Below are positions 23,840-36,319 of a DNA stretch of 64,000 bases, piece by piece; positions within the stretch are counted from its first letter, which is position 1, and each line of letters opens with the position of its first letter. The stretch comes from Rhytidiadelphus loreus (Eukaryota > Streptophyta > Bryopsida > Hypnales > Hylocomiaceae): assembly GCA_947034895.1 (NCBI GenBank), contig OX344765.1:9491001-9555000 (forward strand), given 5' to 3'. Made by a program: the position numbers and the translations under genes. The notes under the pieces were generated by a model. It was not told the DNA's origin. It did no database searches and worked only from the letters and a program-made list of their open reading frames with translations.

Positions 23840-26800
23840 CTACTGCTGGGTTCCAGGCTGACTCTCTGCTCTCACTTTTCGTCTGATAGGAAACAGTTTA
23901 GCTTTAGCCAGGTTTAGCTTGATCCCTTCATCCCGTTCCATATGTACAAGGCTACTCTCACCCTCTAGGAAGCTACACAGATTGCTGTACGGGTTCAGAA
24001 CACCATGAAAATGAATGACTCTCGCCTCGGAAGCGTTCACGTGCATCCCGCCTTCCATCGGGAGAGCTGCGCGGTGCACGCCCCCGAGGATGGTGAGCTT
24101 GGTGTTCGCCACCCACTTGCGCCTGCCGTGGTGAGAGACGCAGAGCCAGGGGTCTTGGTCGCCGATGCTGCATTCCGGTAGGATGGCATGCCAGAGCATT
24201 CGTTCGATGGGGTACTGCTGCAGTGTGGGTGGTGCTGGGGCAGTGCAGTGGCCGAAGTCGGCGGGAATGTTGCCGAATGTGAGCCAGGGGAGGTCAGTGT
24301 GGGTTTCGAGCAGGCCGTCGATTGTGAGAGGAGGACGAATCTGTGGGTCACAGGAGCGAAGAAATAAATTAGTTATAGAACGTTTAGTGATCAATGCTCA
24401 ACCACATAGCGTCCCTTAGCTAATTGGAATTAGGTATTAAATGCCCGCACTACTGAGGTTGCGTCAGTTAGCATACTTGTGTTAACTTCTGCTACCTAGC
24501 TTAAAATAAGTTTACATTTGTTTCCAATTCACTCTTACGTCTATCTAATGTGAGCTACTTAATTTTATTAGATTATTTTTATTGCACCAATCTTGTTGCA
24601 TTCACTTATTTAAAACCAGTCCACTAATGACTTGATAATAAACAATACACTCATATGTTGAATGACAGGTAGGGTGCCCATCTTATTCAGTTAGAACCCA
24701 CACTAAGTAAAGAATTATCTCCCAAATTGTGGACTAGTAAACAGTAAACTAACAAGTAAACTAACACTGCCTATACTAATGGTTTTAAGTGCTGGATCCC
24801 TATGCACTAAGCAAGTAGCAGTAGTAAACTACCTTGAAATTTAACACTTGCAACTGTGGGCATGCAATAGATCAGTTAACATGGCGTTTAACACCCAAGT
24901 TAGATACTTGGTTGGTGCGGGCGGAGCAGTAAACTGATGTACCAGGTAATAAATCAGGGATCTAAATTCGATACAAGTACAAGTACAAAGCAGCAATAGA
25001 CATAAAAAATTCCAAGTTGCCACCGTCATACAGTCATTTTGCTGTACCTGTAAAAATTCGTCAAAATCGAAGAAGAAAACGAAATCTGCGAGGAATCGCG
25101 CTCTTTGCAAGCAGTCGTTGATGTACAAGATTTGATGGAAATACCAGCTTGGATATAAGCTCTGAATATGAGGGCTCGTGAGGTCCGTTATGTTGAGAAG
25201 TCCCGCGTCTTCGAACTCCTTGAAATGGTGCCGCTCGACATCCCACAGACCACCCACGTTGTAAAAGAAAAAGAGTGCATCACCATTCCATAAGTAATTA
25301 TGGTAAACGAGCCATGCTTTTATCCATTCAGTTTTCACATGGCCGTGCATCGGAGGACCACAGTAGGCATATTTGTGAGGTTTCTGAAACGCTTTGACAT
25401 CCAATCGTTAGAAATCTATAACGCTAATGCCGGGTCTTTGAGCTAATGTGGCAGTTAGTCCATCGCTCAGAAGAGAATTAGAACCCAAAATACTACACTT
25501 CTTGATTATCTTACAGTCTACACTGAAAGTATCTGATTTAGAAGATGTGCACAAACTTATTCTCATTGTCAAAGTGCAACGTTGAATTTTGAAGCCTAAA
25601 TTTTGAATTTTATGATACTTAGAATCAATTCCAGAAAATTTGAGATACGGGAGAAGAGAAAGACTCTGTATCACATGGTGGGATTTCACAAATTAGATTC
25701 CTAAAACAAAATTTGGAAGGAAAAGAATTTGGTTATAAGTTGAAAATGCAACTTGTGTTGGCTATACTTCCAGTGATGACCGCAACGGTTATCAAACATA
25801 ATTTGCAAGTTTGATAGATACTAATTTGCAAATTATTTTTGATAAGCATGTGCTGATTGATTTCTATTGCCTTAGTCCATGATAATTCATAGCCTTCGCA
25901 CAGTTAGTCTTACGGGGATCAATCTACACATCTTAACCTGATGCCATTCACGAAAGAGCTACTCTGAGTAGACTCCGATTATGTTGAATGCACGAAATAA
26001 GTGTAACTGGGTGAAATGGGACCCCTTATTTTGCAGCTCATGCATTGGAGAATCCCTGTTACTAAATTAATGCGGTAATCTCAAATAAATCGTTTTCAAG
26101 AGCGGCAACGACAGACATCAAATTTAGTACTATTTTGTTCTATAGAAAGCGAGGCAGGGTTAGTACGGTACCTGTTTCGGAGGCCTGAGAAAGAATTCTA
26201 CTTCGCCGTTGTGCTCAACATGGACAATAGCGGGAACATTCCTTTCCCATCGATGGTAGGTCAAAGAAACCCTAATGACAAGCGACCCGCCATTACCATC
26301 AGTACCAACTTCGTCGTCAAAAGTACAATTCACAATGGCAGGAACGTACGTCATCCCATTCTCATCAAATGGAACATAAAGCATGCTGGCATTCGCAACA
26401 AGCGGAATCGGATTCGTATGCACTTCACTTCCATTTGACGCCGGGTGCCACTCGCAAGTGTGCACGACTTGTTGTCCGTCCCAGTCACGGACAACCTGTG
26501 ATGAGATCCCGACCACGTAGAACGTCTTCAGGGAAACCCGATACGAACTGAATTTAATGAAAGCATAGTGCGGAATGGATGTTGGCTGAAATGCATGCTG
26601 TTGTACTGCTCCGCTGTGTTCTATGATTACAGGTGAAGTAGCGGATTCAGCTACACTAGCCTCAGGCTCTACTGAGCGGGTGAAGCTGTCGTCCTTGTAA
26701 TGATTAAAGGTTGCCATAGGAAATTGGAATAAGACCGACATGAGGAATGATAAAAGTATTACTCGTGCAAATTCCGATGATCTGTTGTTTGTCCATGGCC

Positions 26801-26840
26801 TGCTTGCTGCCTTACTTAATTTCCATCCATTTTCTGTCAT
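23840..26840 (-). CDS. Glycosyltransferase family 92 (DUF23) protein
   Basis: Three exons: 26,172-26,840, 25,048-25,383 and 23,840-24,340, all phase 0, giving 501 residues. The short N-terminal tail is followed by a hydrophobic segment at about residues 24-44 (RVILLSFLMSVLFQF), so this is a type II membrane protein, expected in the Golgi. The middle exon has YAYCGPPMHG and DALFFFYNVGG, then NDCLQRARF and FFFDFDEFL, whose DxD-like motif binds the metal and nucleotide sugar in this fold. The last exon has PWLTFG, HCT, GRRKWVANT and ARVIHFHG, the usual GT92 order. Plant GT92 members include beta-1,4-galactan synthases (GALS) of the cell wall. I infer a transferase but not the substrate. Donors are CAG|GTACC and CAG|GTACA; acceptors are TTTCAG and CCACAG. 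The gene is intact. Its 3' end is followed by tandem partial copies of itself. Confidence 0.88.
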
Positions 26841-28360
26841 TTTGAACTTGCTACTTCAATTGATTTAGCTCACAGTTCAACATTTCCCCTGTCTTCGTAC
26901 AGGTCTAGAGACGAATCACGAATGTTGGTCGACGTCAGAAAGTACAACGTGTTGATTTGAGCGACGGCCACTCTTCTTGAATCCACACAATTGTTGTAGG
27001 CATCTTCTCATTTGATCTCGAGGAACCAGATCAAGAATGTGCTCATTTGAGAAAAAATTCTCTCTAGCATCGATACTTCTGTGTTTCCTGTTCCATCAAG
27101 AGAGAACAATTGCAATTAGACACATGGATATTGCCAGACGACACAGCGCTATGATATCTTCGACAAATGAAGTAACCGGGATAAAACAGAGTAACCAGAG
27201 TTTTTTTTACGAGAGTACCTTGAATTCGTATTTCGAAAGCTATTTCGCAATGCTTCGAGTGACCTACTTGCTGGTCGGACGACCGATACCGTCTGGAACT
27301 TTATCGTTGTTACTCTACTTTCAGTATCTCGAGACCGGTGGAGAGAGAATGGATGGATCAATTTAGGTGAGACTTTCTACGATTGAAGCTTCTCCTTCAG
27401 AATAATTAGCGCATTTCTGTAACAAGAAGCACCGTATTAAAAGAGAAAAAGTAGTGTCCCCACTCTAACAAGTTACCGTACTGCTAATAGGAGGAAGACT
27501 ACTTTCGTATTGACAATTTAGTCTTTGTATTAAGTTTTGCGGCTCGCTTCTAGTACTTGCGCGCAACAGCCTCGAGTACGTCCCGGACCACTCCAAACTC
27601 CTCTCACTTCACAATCCTCACAGAAGTGATCTGAAGAAAAAGGAAAAAACAGAGACGCTTGCGCTGAATGATTAACATAAAGCTAGCCCAGGCGTGCATT
27701 GGAGTTGGCTCAAATGTGATAACCAGGTGAACTGCTACTGTAGCTCAATCGACAATCCCGTCGACACTCAAGTGCCTCTCCCGGTGCCTCTACAGCTGAT
27801 CAAGAGTAATTGGTGCATTCAAACAGAATACGAAGTGCAACAGCTAGGACAGTGGAAATAACCTTTGTAAGCAAGAAGGAAAGGAAATAAAACAGATACG
27901 ATTACATGTGCAGAATGAATTACATGAAGCTCGCTGCGTGCATTGTATGTGATGTTACATGCACGACATGGACAACTGAAGTGGTTTCTAGAGCCAAGCA
28001 TTCAGGCAAAGTATCAGCATTCTACGAGGTGCTAAAGGGACGGAGTTACTCACCAGAGCTGATATCCGCAACGGCAGCTCGACCAATTTCGTGATTTAGA
28101 AGCAGCGATCGTATAGTAGAGTGCCAAGAACTAAGTTATAACAGTCTCTTTCATTCTGATCAATGAAACGCTCTCAGAAATGACGGAGTACTGCAAACCG
28201 CCTTAGTTGTTGCAACAAAGAAAAGAACGTGCCCTCGAAGCAAATCTTACCTCAAACCTTTCTATCTCGGATTGTCTCGGATTGACGTCGGAAGCTTTTT
28301 GTTGTAGTACTTGAGTTGGCTATGGTCTTTTGGTGCGCTGAAACTTCTTGTGGTTAATCA
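26841..28360. other. Upstream region of the GT92 gene, no gene recognised
   Basis: Should include the promoter and leader of the GT92 gene. Composition is closer to 43-45% GC by eye, richer than the flanks. Small frames (27,037-27,366 plus, 27,149-27,361 minus, 27,906-28,094 plus) lack domains or splice support. Confidence 0.35.
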
Positions 28361-28368
28361 TGCCTGAC

Positions 28369-28848
28369 CTATTTCCCTAAGAGAACTATGCAATTTTCAT
28401 TAGAATCTTTAGTCGTTGAATCTATCATGTAGCATTCTGCAGAGGGATCAACAATTTTCGAAGAAACTTTCGCACTCTGCAAGAGTCTCAAGCAGATTGC
28501 AAGGACTTTAAGTGCAGACTGCTGCAAAACTGCATTGAAAAAAATTAGTAGTCCCAATTAAAATTAGCATCCCACTTAGAGGGAACCCATTGTGAATTCA
28601 ATAATGTCATTAATTTAGCTATTAGATTTAATAGTGACTACTAGTATGCCATGTGCCATTGCCACAATATAATAAAAGTAAAGTAAAAGTAATTTTCTAA
28701 TTTTTTAATTCATCAAAACTTTGAAGTTCAATACCTTTCTTGCCATGAGTTGGAATGCCACAAAACAAAAGTCCGTGCACTCCTCACATGGAGCTTTTTG
28801 ACAGTACCAAGAATGCAACCGGGGGACGTACGGTTCCAAAGATCTAAC
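28369..28848 (-). pseudogene. Possible two-exon fragment of an unidentified gene
   Basis: Two minus-strand stretches could splice in phase 0. One covers about 28,729-28,848 (preceded by TATGGTTAG, followed by AAAG|GTATTG) and reads through LHSWYCQKAPCEECTDFC. The other begins at about 28,521 after TTTTGCAG, reads QSALKVLAICLRLLQS and ends at TAG at 28,369. The second part looks helical, like a HEAT/ARM-type segment, but I recognise no family. A third possible exon lies near 29,566-29,720. It could be the 3' end of a larger gene, a gene relic, or chance. Confidence 0.25.
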
Positions 28849-28849
28849 C

Positions 28850-30380
28850 ATAACAAACAAACAAAATAAACATCCTAATTGAAGGTATAGATCACCTAGA
28901 AGAATGGGGGAAAAAGAAATGTGTGAAGCCATTTTTTCATTGGAACATCCTTTGGGCATCTTTTGGGCATCCATGTGGCACATGAAAGACAACATACTCA
29001 TAAAGAAGAAGAAAGTATTCCTTTGGGTATTATTAACTTTGGAAGTTTGTATTGTAAATAATAGAAAAATGTTTAATTATTATTCTTAGATCAATAGCCA
29101 TTTTCGAAGCCATTTTGATGCAACTATGTGCATGTATACTAACATTGCATTCCATTTTTTCTATTTTCTAACATGTTTCTTGTTGAATCTCTTTGAATAA
29201 GAGAGCGACTAAATAGGTTGCATTAGAAATTTCCAATATTTAGTGCACCAAGACCAATTCTAAGGTGTTCCTCCCTAAAGAATATTTATCCTATAATGCT
29301 GACATGCTGCATATATATTTGAACAAATTTATTACTTCTCTCTAATTGATCAATAATGTAATCATGTGCTCCGTAGCTTTTCCAAACAAATATTCCATAT
29401 AAAAGCAAAACTGAAATCATTTCAAATCAAATCTCTGCATCTCCAGGAGGTCAGAATTTCCATAAAGGATTTCCATAAAAAAGGATTGGTTCATTTGTTC
29501 TTCTCCAACTCAAGAGCCCGCGGCCAGGACTAGACTAGTCAGGGTCACTTTGCTGCAGAAAGTAGTCATATATGGCAGCTCTGCTTCCTTTGAACCTTTA
29601 CCTTCAATCTGTCATCGCCACCCATAGTAATAATTATAGCGCTGGTCCAAAGACCATTATAATAACTAAAGGTAGGAGGGTCCGAAAAAACACTTGGGCT
29701 CAAAGAGTGTACACCCCCTAAAATGTACACCATACATACATTTTGCTTTCTCATTGCACCTGCAATGTACAATTAGTGCGCATGTAGCGCATGTAGGTTT
29801 ACAGAGCAGGACATGACAAAGTGGCACTGAGGTCACATTGATGGGAGCAGGTGCTTCCAATCACATGGCTTTCACGTCAATTTGTTCAAAATTTCAGGGG
29901 ATTCTTTTGGGGTTTTCTGTGTTTATTTTGTATGAAGTACCAAAGTGCCGATATAAAATGTCAAAGCGGTGCTCCAAATTTCAACATTCATCCACATATT
30001 GGATACAAAATATCACATTAGCAAATATCACATATCTATAATTCTATTTTCATCGACAATCTTGCAATTTCATCCAAGATTTTTTAGTTTGATTTGAAGT
30101 TTTTGGGCAAAAAAATTCATGGCTTGTCTTCATTTTTTAGAAAAATTATTTATTTTGGGTGTAATCTAGCACTATTTCACCAAAAAAAGAGCTATGGATG
30201 AAATGTAAGATGTGTTGTTCCAACAGAATGATTGATGTGAACTTGTCGTTCAATGTGCTTCCAAAGACATGATTTTCACAATGTTCTAAGGATCATTCAA
30301 AGTTGCTTTCTCTCCAATGGTGGCATCAACTATAAGGTTTGTTCTCATTTGGTGGTAAGAGTGATATTTAAAATGAATAT
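28850..30380. other. Intergenic, no gene recognised
   Basis: AT-rich. The minus-strand frame at 29,566-29,772 (TSAIIITMGGDDRLKVKV in part) looks slightly coding-like but has no supported structure. Confidence 0.3.
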
Positions 30381-30385
30381 AGGTA

Positions 30386-30596
30386 CTTCCTTCGTCCCAA
30401 AATGATCTTTTGGTTGGACAAAATGTTTAGTCCTAAACCTTGAAAACAACATTATTTCAATTCATTTCAAGTTGTAAATAAAGTTCGGTGCACTCCTTTT
30501 GGCATTTTGAGTTTTGGAGCTCTTTTCAAAGTATAGTGTTAAGCTTATTGCAATAAAATTAAGGACAATCAAAAGATCATTTTGGTAAGAAGGGAC
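30386..30596. mobile_element. Stowaway-like MITE, short copy
   Basis: The left end after TA is CTTCCTTCGTCCCAAAATGA. The right end is the imperfect complement ATCATTTTGGTAAGAAGGGA, followed by CTA. The ends match the longer element at 63,298-63,846 (CTCCCTCCGTCCCAAAATGA). About 210 bp, non-coding. TA target sites and this terminal sequence are typical of Stowaway (Tc1/mariner-derived) MITEs of plants. Confidence 0.75.
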
Positions 30597-30722
30597 TACA
30601 TTTTTGGGTGGAGTTCATTTTGCTAACACTATCCTAAATATTAAGTATAAAATTATATAGTTAAGCACTCTAGAGCCCTCTCCTATAGAAAAAGGAACCT
30701 CATTATAGAACATAAAGCATCT

Positions 30723-30764
30723 GTAATAGTGCCTAGCACTGGTTATAGCGCTAGACACTATTAC
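30723..30764. repeat. 42-nt imperfect palindrome
   Basis: GTAATAGTGCCTAGCACT and its near-complement AGCGCTAGACACTATTAC face each other around a 6-base centre. It lies just left of the TTAA-flanked element at 30,800, possibly as part of another small element. Confidence 0.6.
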
Positions 30765-30799
30765 CAATCAACGGTGCAAGTCATTACCCGAGTGCTTAA

Positions 30800-31639
30800 C
30801 CCTTAAACGCTCAGAGCAGCCCAAAATGGCCTACGGGTTCTTATACCATATAGTATGTTTGGTATTAATGAAATTCTTTGTTCAGCTTTTTGGTTGTTCA
30901 TTAATTTTGTAGTAAGATCAATGTAGTTTCTGTACTGTGGTGTGAATTGGCCAATTTTGAATGGATGGCTCATTCCTTCACTTACTCATTTGGACCTTCA
31001 TTAAATATAATAGCCTTGGGATGTAGGATAAAAGCACCAAATTGTAGAATCAATCAATAGTCAATGGGTGGAAGTTTGTGCATTGTAAGGCTTTCAATTC
31101 ATTCTCTTTATTGCTAGGCATATGGTATTGTACTTAGTAATTCAAAAACTATATGCTAAGAGCATTTGCAATGCACCTGCCAAACTCAACAGTATCGGCA
31201 CTGTGCCGGGCCTAGCCAATTTTTTTTTATTAAAACCATGCTCCAATGCAACCGTTATTGGGGCCTTCAATTCCACAGCCTCGGTATGCGACCACCTGGG
31301 ACCGGCTAATTTGCAATATTTGAAGGGCCTGCAAATTGGCCCGGTGTAAGAATAATAATGATTGTCAACCCTTTTTCACATTGTAGATTGTGCCAATCAA
31401 TTCAAACATCCCTTGATTTGATGAAAAGCTTTTTTTAAATGTAGATTCTTTTCTTTCTTACTTTTTATAATGCAAAAAAATCCACTTGACGTTGGGATTG
31501 CTGGCTTTGCATTGGATCAGTTTTTCCAAAAAAAGAACCGGCAGTTTCGAGGCCTCGTGGAATGGCCCTGCATTTACCGTTACAGGGCTTGTATGCCGAG
31601 TCCGCATTGCAGATGCCCTACGTGTTGAGCGTTTAAGGG
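30800..31639. mobile_element. TTAA-flanked inverted-repeat element (piggyBac-like MITE candidate), 840 bp
   Basis: Perfect 14-bp terminal inverted repeats CCCTTAAACGCTCA occupy 30,800-30,813 and 31,626-31,639. Each is flanked outside by TTAA (30,796-30,799 and 31,640-31,643). TTAA target sites with CCC termini are hallmarks of the piggyBac superfamily. No transposase frame is present. A second MITE (31,159-31,618) is nested near the right end. Assignment to piggyBac rests only on ends and target site. Confidence 0.65.
31159..31618. mobile_element. Nested AGAGCAT-type MITE, 460 bp
   Basis: The left end is AGAGCATTTGCAATG and the right end, inverted, is GGGCATCTGCAATG, flanked by TA on both sides (31,157-31,158 and 31,619-31,620). 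Non-coding. It is inserted in the TTAA-flanked element, 7 bp before that element's right terminal repeat, so it is the younger of the two. Confidence 0.7.
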
Positions 31640-31649
31640 TTAATGCAGC

Positions 31650-32610
31650 GGGAGTCCTCCCCCCAATGTGATGTGAGGGCCCCAGCATTCAGGCTCAGGC
31701 TCCCTTGATGAATACCCTAAATCCCTAGACCCTAATAAAATTGATAATTCGCCTTAAAGTATATTCCCACTTAGTGCTAGCAAACAATGGGTGTTAAATC
31801 CTGATATCCCTCCTAATTTTGAAAAGATCCTAGATACACACAAAAATTTGTTTCTCCTGGTTCAATATACTTACGACAGGTGTGAGTTATCAGTGAGTTA
31901 TCAGTTGTTCGTATCTGAATTCAACTTTTCACTCAATAAATTTGTCTATGAAGAATTGTGACCATTTGGACTAACCTTGTGTAAGCTCAAGTTTCGGCTC
32001 CAATGGGATTGCATTCCTTCAAATATTTCTCAATTCTCACATCCATAATACAATTAACAACAATTATATTCCGCCCCCATCAAATTTTAACCCTAATGTA
32101 AGTAGGAACTTGAATGTGGTCTATTGTTTCAAGGTTTCTTCATTGCGTCCTATTTGTATGATCTTTGTCTGTACGCCAAGTTCCAACTTGCAGTAGAGGT
32201 TAACCCCTGAAGGTTTTTGACTATGTTTTCACCAAAAATGTTTCAAAACTATCATTTCTAATACATGTACTAAATTTTAGAAAAAAAAGCATTTTTGGAC
32301 ACATGTAATTGTAGGATCTTGTAGTGTGCTAGTTTGAGAAGATGTGGAGAAAATTTCAGAAATTTTTACCATGTAGATTGTAGGATATTAGAGTTTGAAG
32401 TGACAAAAATCCTTTTTCTAGCCTTGCAAAGAATTGGGCAACTGCACTTCACAAGGTCACATTCATATGAAAAAAATGTCCAAAGTGGTGGTGCTTCTTT
32501 GAGTTCATTCTTCAAGGCAAATTGGCTACATGTTTGAAAATTTTCAAATCATTTGGAATTGTACAACATATAGGGAAAAAATAGTAAATAGAAAGAAGTA
32601 GAAAATTATT
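31650..32610. other. Intergenic, no gene recognised
   Basis: AT-rich spacer with no coding frame of note. Nothing else can be supported. Confidence 0.3.
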
Positions 32611-32616
32611 CAAAAT

Positions 32617-32857
32617 CATTAGAAGAAATTCAGCTATTGTAGAAAGTTGTGAGTTTCCCAAGTTCCCGAACTTTGGGAACTCAGCCATATGCACAATCTG
32701 ATGTGGCCGAACTTTGGCCACGTCAGATAATAATTTTTATTTTATTTTATTTTATTTTAAAATTTTATTTATTTTTATTTTGCCAACATATTGCTGATTT
32801 ACAACAAGAGGAACACTTCCAAAACGGCCTTCCCTTTGCTTGAAATTTCTTCTAATG
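32617..32857. mobile_element. CATTAG-family MITE, member 3
   Basis: Ends CATTAGAAGAAATTCAG and, inverted, CATTAGAAGAAATTTCAAG. Internally it has the near-palindromes GAGTTTCCCAAG...GGGAACTC and TGATGTGGCC...GGCCACGTCA and an AT-only core (TTTTATTTTATTTTATTT). Short member of the family, non-coding. Confidence 0.78.
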
Positions 32858-32859
32858 CT

Positions 32860-35750
32860 TCAATTGTCAAGAATTCAGTTATGAAATTGAAAAATGCCAA
32901 TTCTAGTGGTTGACTCTAATGTTATAATAAACAATCTTCATCTATTTTTATTCATCTATTTTTATTCATCTTGATGAATTCATCTTGATTTACTCAATTT
33001 CTTCATCTATTTTTCAATGAATTGTCAAGAAATTCAGTTATGAAATTTAATAAACAATCTTCATCTATTGTTTTTTTTATTGTTTTTCAAAAATATTGAA
33101 AATTGAATTAAATAATGAACTTCAAAGTTTATTTTAGAGTAGAGATTCTATTATTTTAGAGTACAGATTCATTGTTGAAAACTAAAGACACAACATCTTC
33201 TTCAAATGGACCCTTGGGGGTAGTGTGCTCATAATCTATCACTTTAAGGGTTGTTGGGCCTTTTTGATAGGTTTTAGATGCCTGAAAATATTTTCCTTTG
33301 TTTTTCACTTGAAGAAAAATTGATGCAGAATCTAATACAAGTGGTTTCATATTTTTTGGAGCATTTGTGAACTACTTACGAATTTCCAAGGAATTCTATG
33401 GTAGGCACCTATTCTTGATCATAGGCCTTGCAAAACCCACATGCATAGTTTGAAAAAGATATGGCTTGACCCAAAACAAGCACTATGGCATTCAAAAGTA
33501 ATACACAAGGTTCCTAAATGTGATGATTACTAATCTTAAATAGACACTAAATTTTTTTAACATTTAAAAGAAGGCAATTGGGCAATCAATTTTCATTTTT
33601 AAAAATTAAGTGGACTCACCCTGGCTTTGAAATGGACCCTCCCTTGCTCTTATTCCATCCATTGACAAATCTTTATTATGCTCTTACATTGTTGGCAATC
33701 CATTTAAGAAACACTTACTATCCATTTCAAAGCTCCTTAGAGTGTTGTTTAAAGAAGAGGGTTGCAATAAGAGCCCCCTCCTATATTATTAGCTAGAGAG
33801 TGGAGATTGGATGATCCTTCAATGGATCACTTCAGCAATTAAATGAATCAGGAAAAATTGTTTTTCTATTGCAAGAGCCAATCACTATCTTTGATTTCTG
33901 CACATCTCTTTACAAGTTGCAAGTGGATGGATTTTGGGAGACCTATAGTCACAAATAGGTGCCTATGCCTAAATCTTTGAAAATTTATATGTAATTCAAA
34001 AGTGATTGGAAAAAAAAAAAACCACTTGTGTTAAGTTCCACATCTATTTTTCTTTCTCTGAAAAATGATTGAAGAATATTTTTGTAAATGGAAACCTACA
34101 AAAAAGGCAGACCAGCCCTTAAATGCTCACTTTTAGAGCATACTACCTTAGTATTACCAATGTTTAGCATTTTCCATATGATGAGCTTTGTTCTTCAATG
34201 CTATTGATTTGTGTGAGCTTTTTGTGATACATACACAAAATAATGTCTATGGAAGGATTCATTGGTCAAGGCAAGAATTTGACAGTGATATTATGTATTT
34301 GTCTTCAACTAGTCACATTACATAACACTGAGGTTTGATGCCTAAAATCTTCATTTTGAAGAGAATCACGACTACTAAAAACTTGTCGGAACTTTTGGAA
34401 TTATTTACAATTAAGATGGAAACATTCAAAACCGTCTATATCTCATTCATGCACAATAGATTTCCCTTGAAAGGTCCCTAAACTTTCATTAAAGTGTCCC
34501 TCAAAAATGTCATTAACCCTTAAAGGACGGACTGGTGACTATGGAAATCATCCCTTTGAATACCATGGGAATCATTGGCTTACAAAAATGAAAAAACACT
34601 CATTAGAAGTCAAACTATTGTAGAAGACCTCCCCTTTTTACAACAAAATTTTGATGATGAATAGTTGCACTTCTATCCTACATAGAAGGATTCTCTATCA
34701 TTCATTGGACACAAAACGTCCGAGGCATCGTTTATGGGTTGAAATGTCCCCTTATTTAACTGCGATTAGTTGACTATTTATTTTTTGAGATTTCAATTTT
34801 AAATTCAACTATAAGACAATTTTAGTGGCTAGAGATCTTCTACTTTGAAAATTCATATAAATTACATGTCATATCCAAAAGTTCTAATTTTTTGAAAAAT
34901 TAATGATTTTCAATTGCTAATACTACAAAAATATTTTTTTTCCAACTATTTTTTTCCCAACTAGAAAAGTTGCCTCCAACTATGCTAAATTGCTTATATT
35001 GATGGTTTTAGGTGTTTCCACCATACCTCTCATATGAAAATGGTTGTTAAAAGTTACCATGTCATTATCCAACTAGATTTGTTGATAATAATTGCTTTAC
35101 ATGTGAATGGATGATACATATCACTTATAATACTAGTCACTAACATTGTTGCTAAGGTCAAGTGGGAAAGGGCCTTTTAAGGCATAGCTTGGTTTAATTT
35201 AGAGCTAGTAGAATTAGTAATACAATACAAAATCCATATTTCACACATATATAAGATCTTTTATCCCAAGGAAGTATTAATGACACCATTGGATCAAATA
35301 AATCTTGAGACTTGAATTGTAACTCCTTTTCATGTTCAACTTCCCAAAATACGCTTTCTTCAAGCCTCCCAAGTTTATAACATCCTTATTGAAATCAAGC
35401 TACATAAGGCTATATCCAACAACCAATTTGGGCATCCAATTATCTAATACATATCCACTCCTCTTTGTTTTGTTTGTATTTTGATATTCAATTTCTAAAT
35501 GAAAACCAACTTTCTTCAACTTTAGATCACCAAATTATTGTAACATCTTCATTGAGATTATGGCAAGTAACTCACAAATTTGAGAAAAAAAACATGTTTA
35601 TTACAACTACTACAATTCAATATGGATTATTGGTTCAAGACAAAACTTTGAACTGACAAATACTGCAGGTGAGGAAGTTAAAAGGTCACATTCTAAAGTC
35701 ACTCTTATTAAGACTTTGGAGATCAATCATAGAATAAAGACTGAATAGAT
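32860..35750. other. Intergenic with short local repeats
   Basis: No gene recognised. A block at 32,868-32,950 (CAAGAATTCAGTTATGAAATTGA ... ATAAACAATCTTCATCTATT) is partly repeated at 33,024-33,070, and CATCTATTTTTATT units repeat at 32,940-33,010. At 34,513 TTAACCCTTAAAGGACG resembles the ends of the TTAA-flanked elements, but no convincing partner end was found. Confidence 0.4.
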
Positions 35751-35756
35751 CCTTAA

Positions 35757-36315
35757 CCCTGGAGTGCTCCGACGTCCAATTTCTGGATGATGTATAGATT
35801 CCAAATTAGACTTCTTTCTCATTACAGCTTGGATGAAAGTCATCCTAATTTTTAGAGATATTTTATGAAGTTGTGGTCCTATCCAAGGGTTGGATTTGGT
35901 GTTACTAGAGCACATATTTTTCTAAAATTACAAATGTGGAAGTATGTGAAGTGGTTGACTCTAGTTCAAAGTTGGAATTGCAAAAATGAGGTTATAGACT
36001 CAAAGACCCAAAAAATTCCAAAAATATTCCTTGTAAAGAAAACCTCATTTCAAATCCTTTCCAACAAAATTTACCTCAAAAATGATAATTTTTTTCTTGT
36101 AATTGAATTTTGAAGGAATTTTGAATTTTCCCTTTCAAAATTTATAGAAAAATATTGGTGATAACATTGGTGAATCTAACAGTATGGATAGAAACTAAAA
36201 CTAAAACTCTACAACTTCTATTTGCATCTTAATTCCAAAATATTCTTCCAAATAGTACTTTATGATGATTTTCCTAAAATTGTCAATTTTAGAGATGAGT
36301 CTGGACACTTAGGGG
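35757..36315. mobile_element. TTAA-flanked inverted-repeat element, second member, 559 bp
   Basis: TTAA at 35,753-35,756 and 36,316-36,319 encloses CCCTGGAGTGCTCCGAC and, inverted, CCCCTAAGTGTCCAGAC, which pair with one gap. The terminal theme CCC...AGYGYTC resembles the element at 30,800-31,639. No transposase frame. Imperfect ends suggest an older copy. Confidence 0.55.
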
Positions 36316-36319
36316 TTAA

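Noticed and set aside
24037..24351. Minus-strand frame of 104 codons and a 66-codon one, in other phases
   Set aside because: They overlap the last GT92 exon, whose frame carries the family motifs; these are GC-rich shadows.
26211..26551. Plus-strand frames over the first GT92 exon
   Set aside because: Antisense to an exon with the expected membrane segment and family sequence.
34500..34745. A third TTAA-flanked element (TTAACCCTTAAAGG ... TTTATGGGTTGAA)
   Set aside because: The right end does not carry TTAA and the inverted match is weak.
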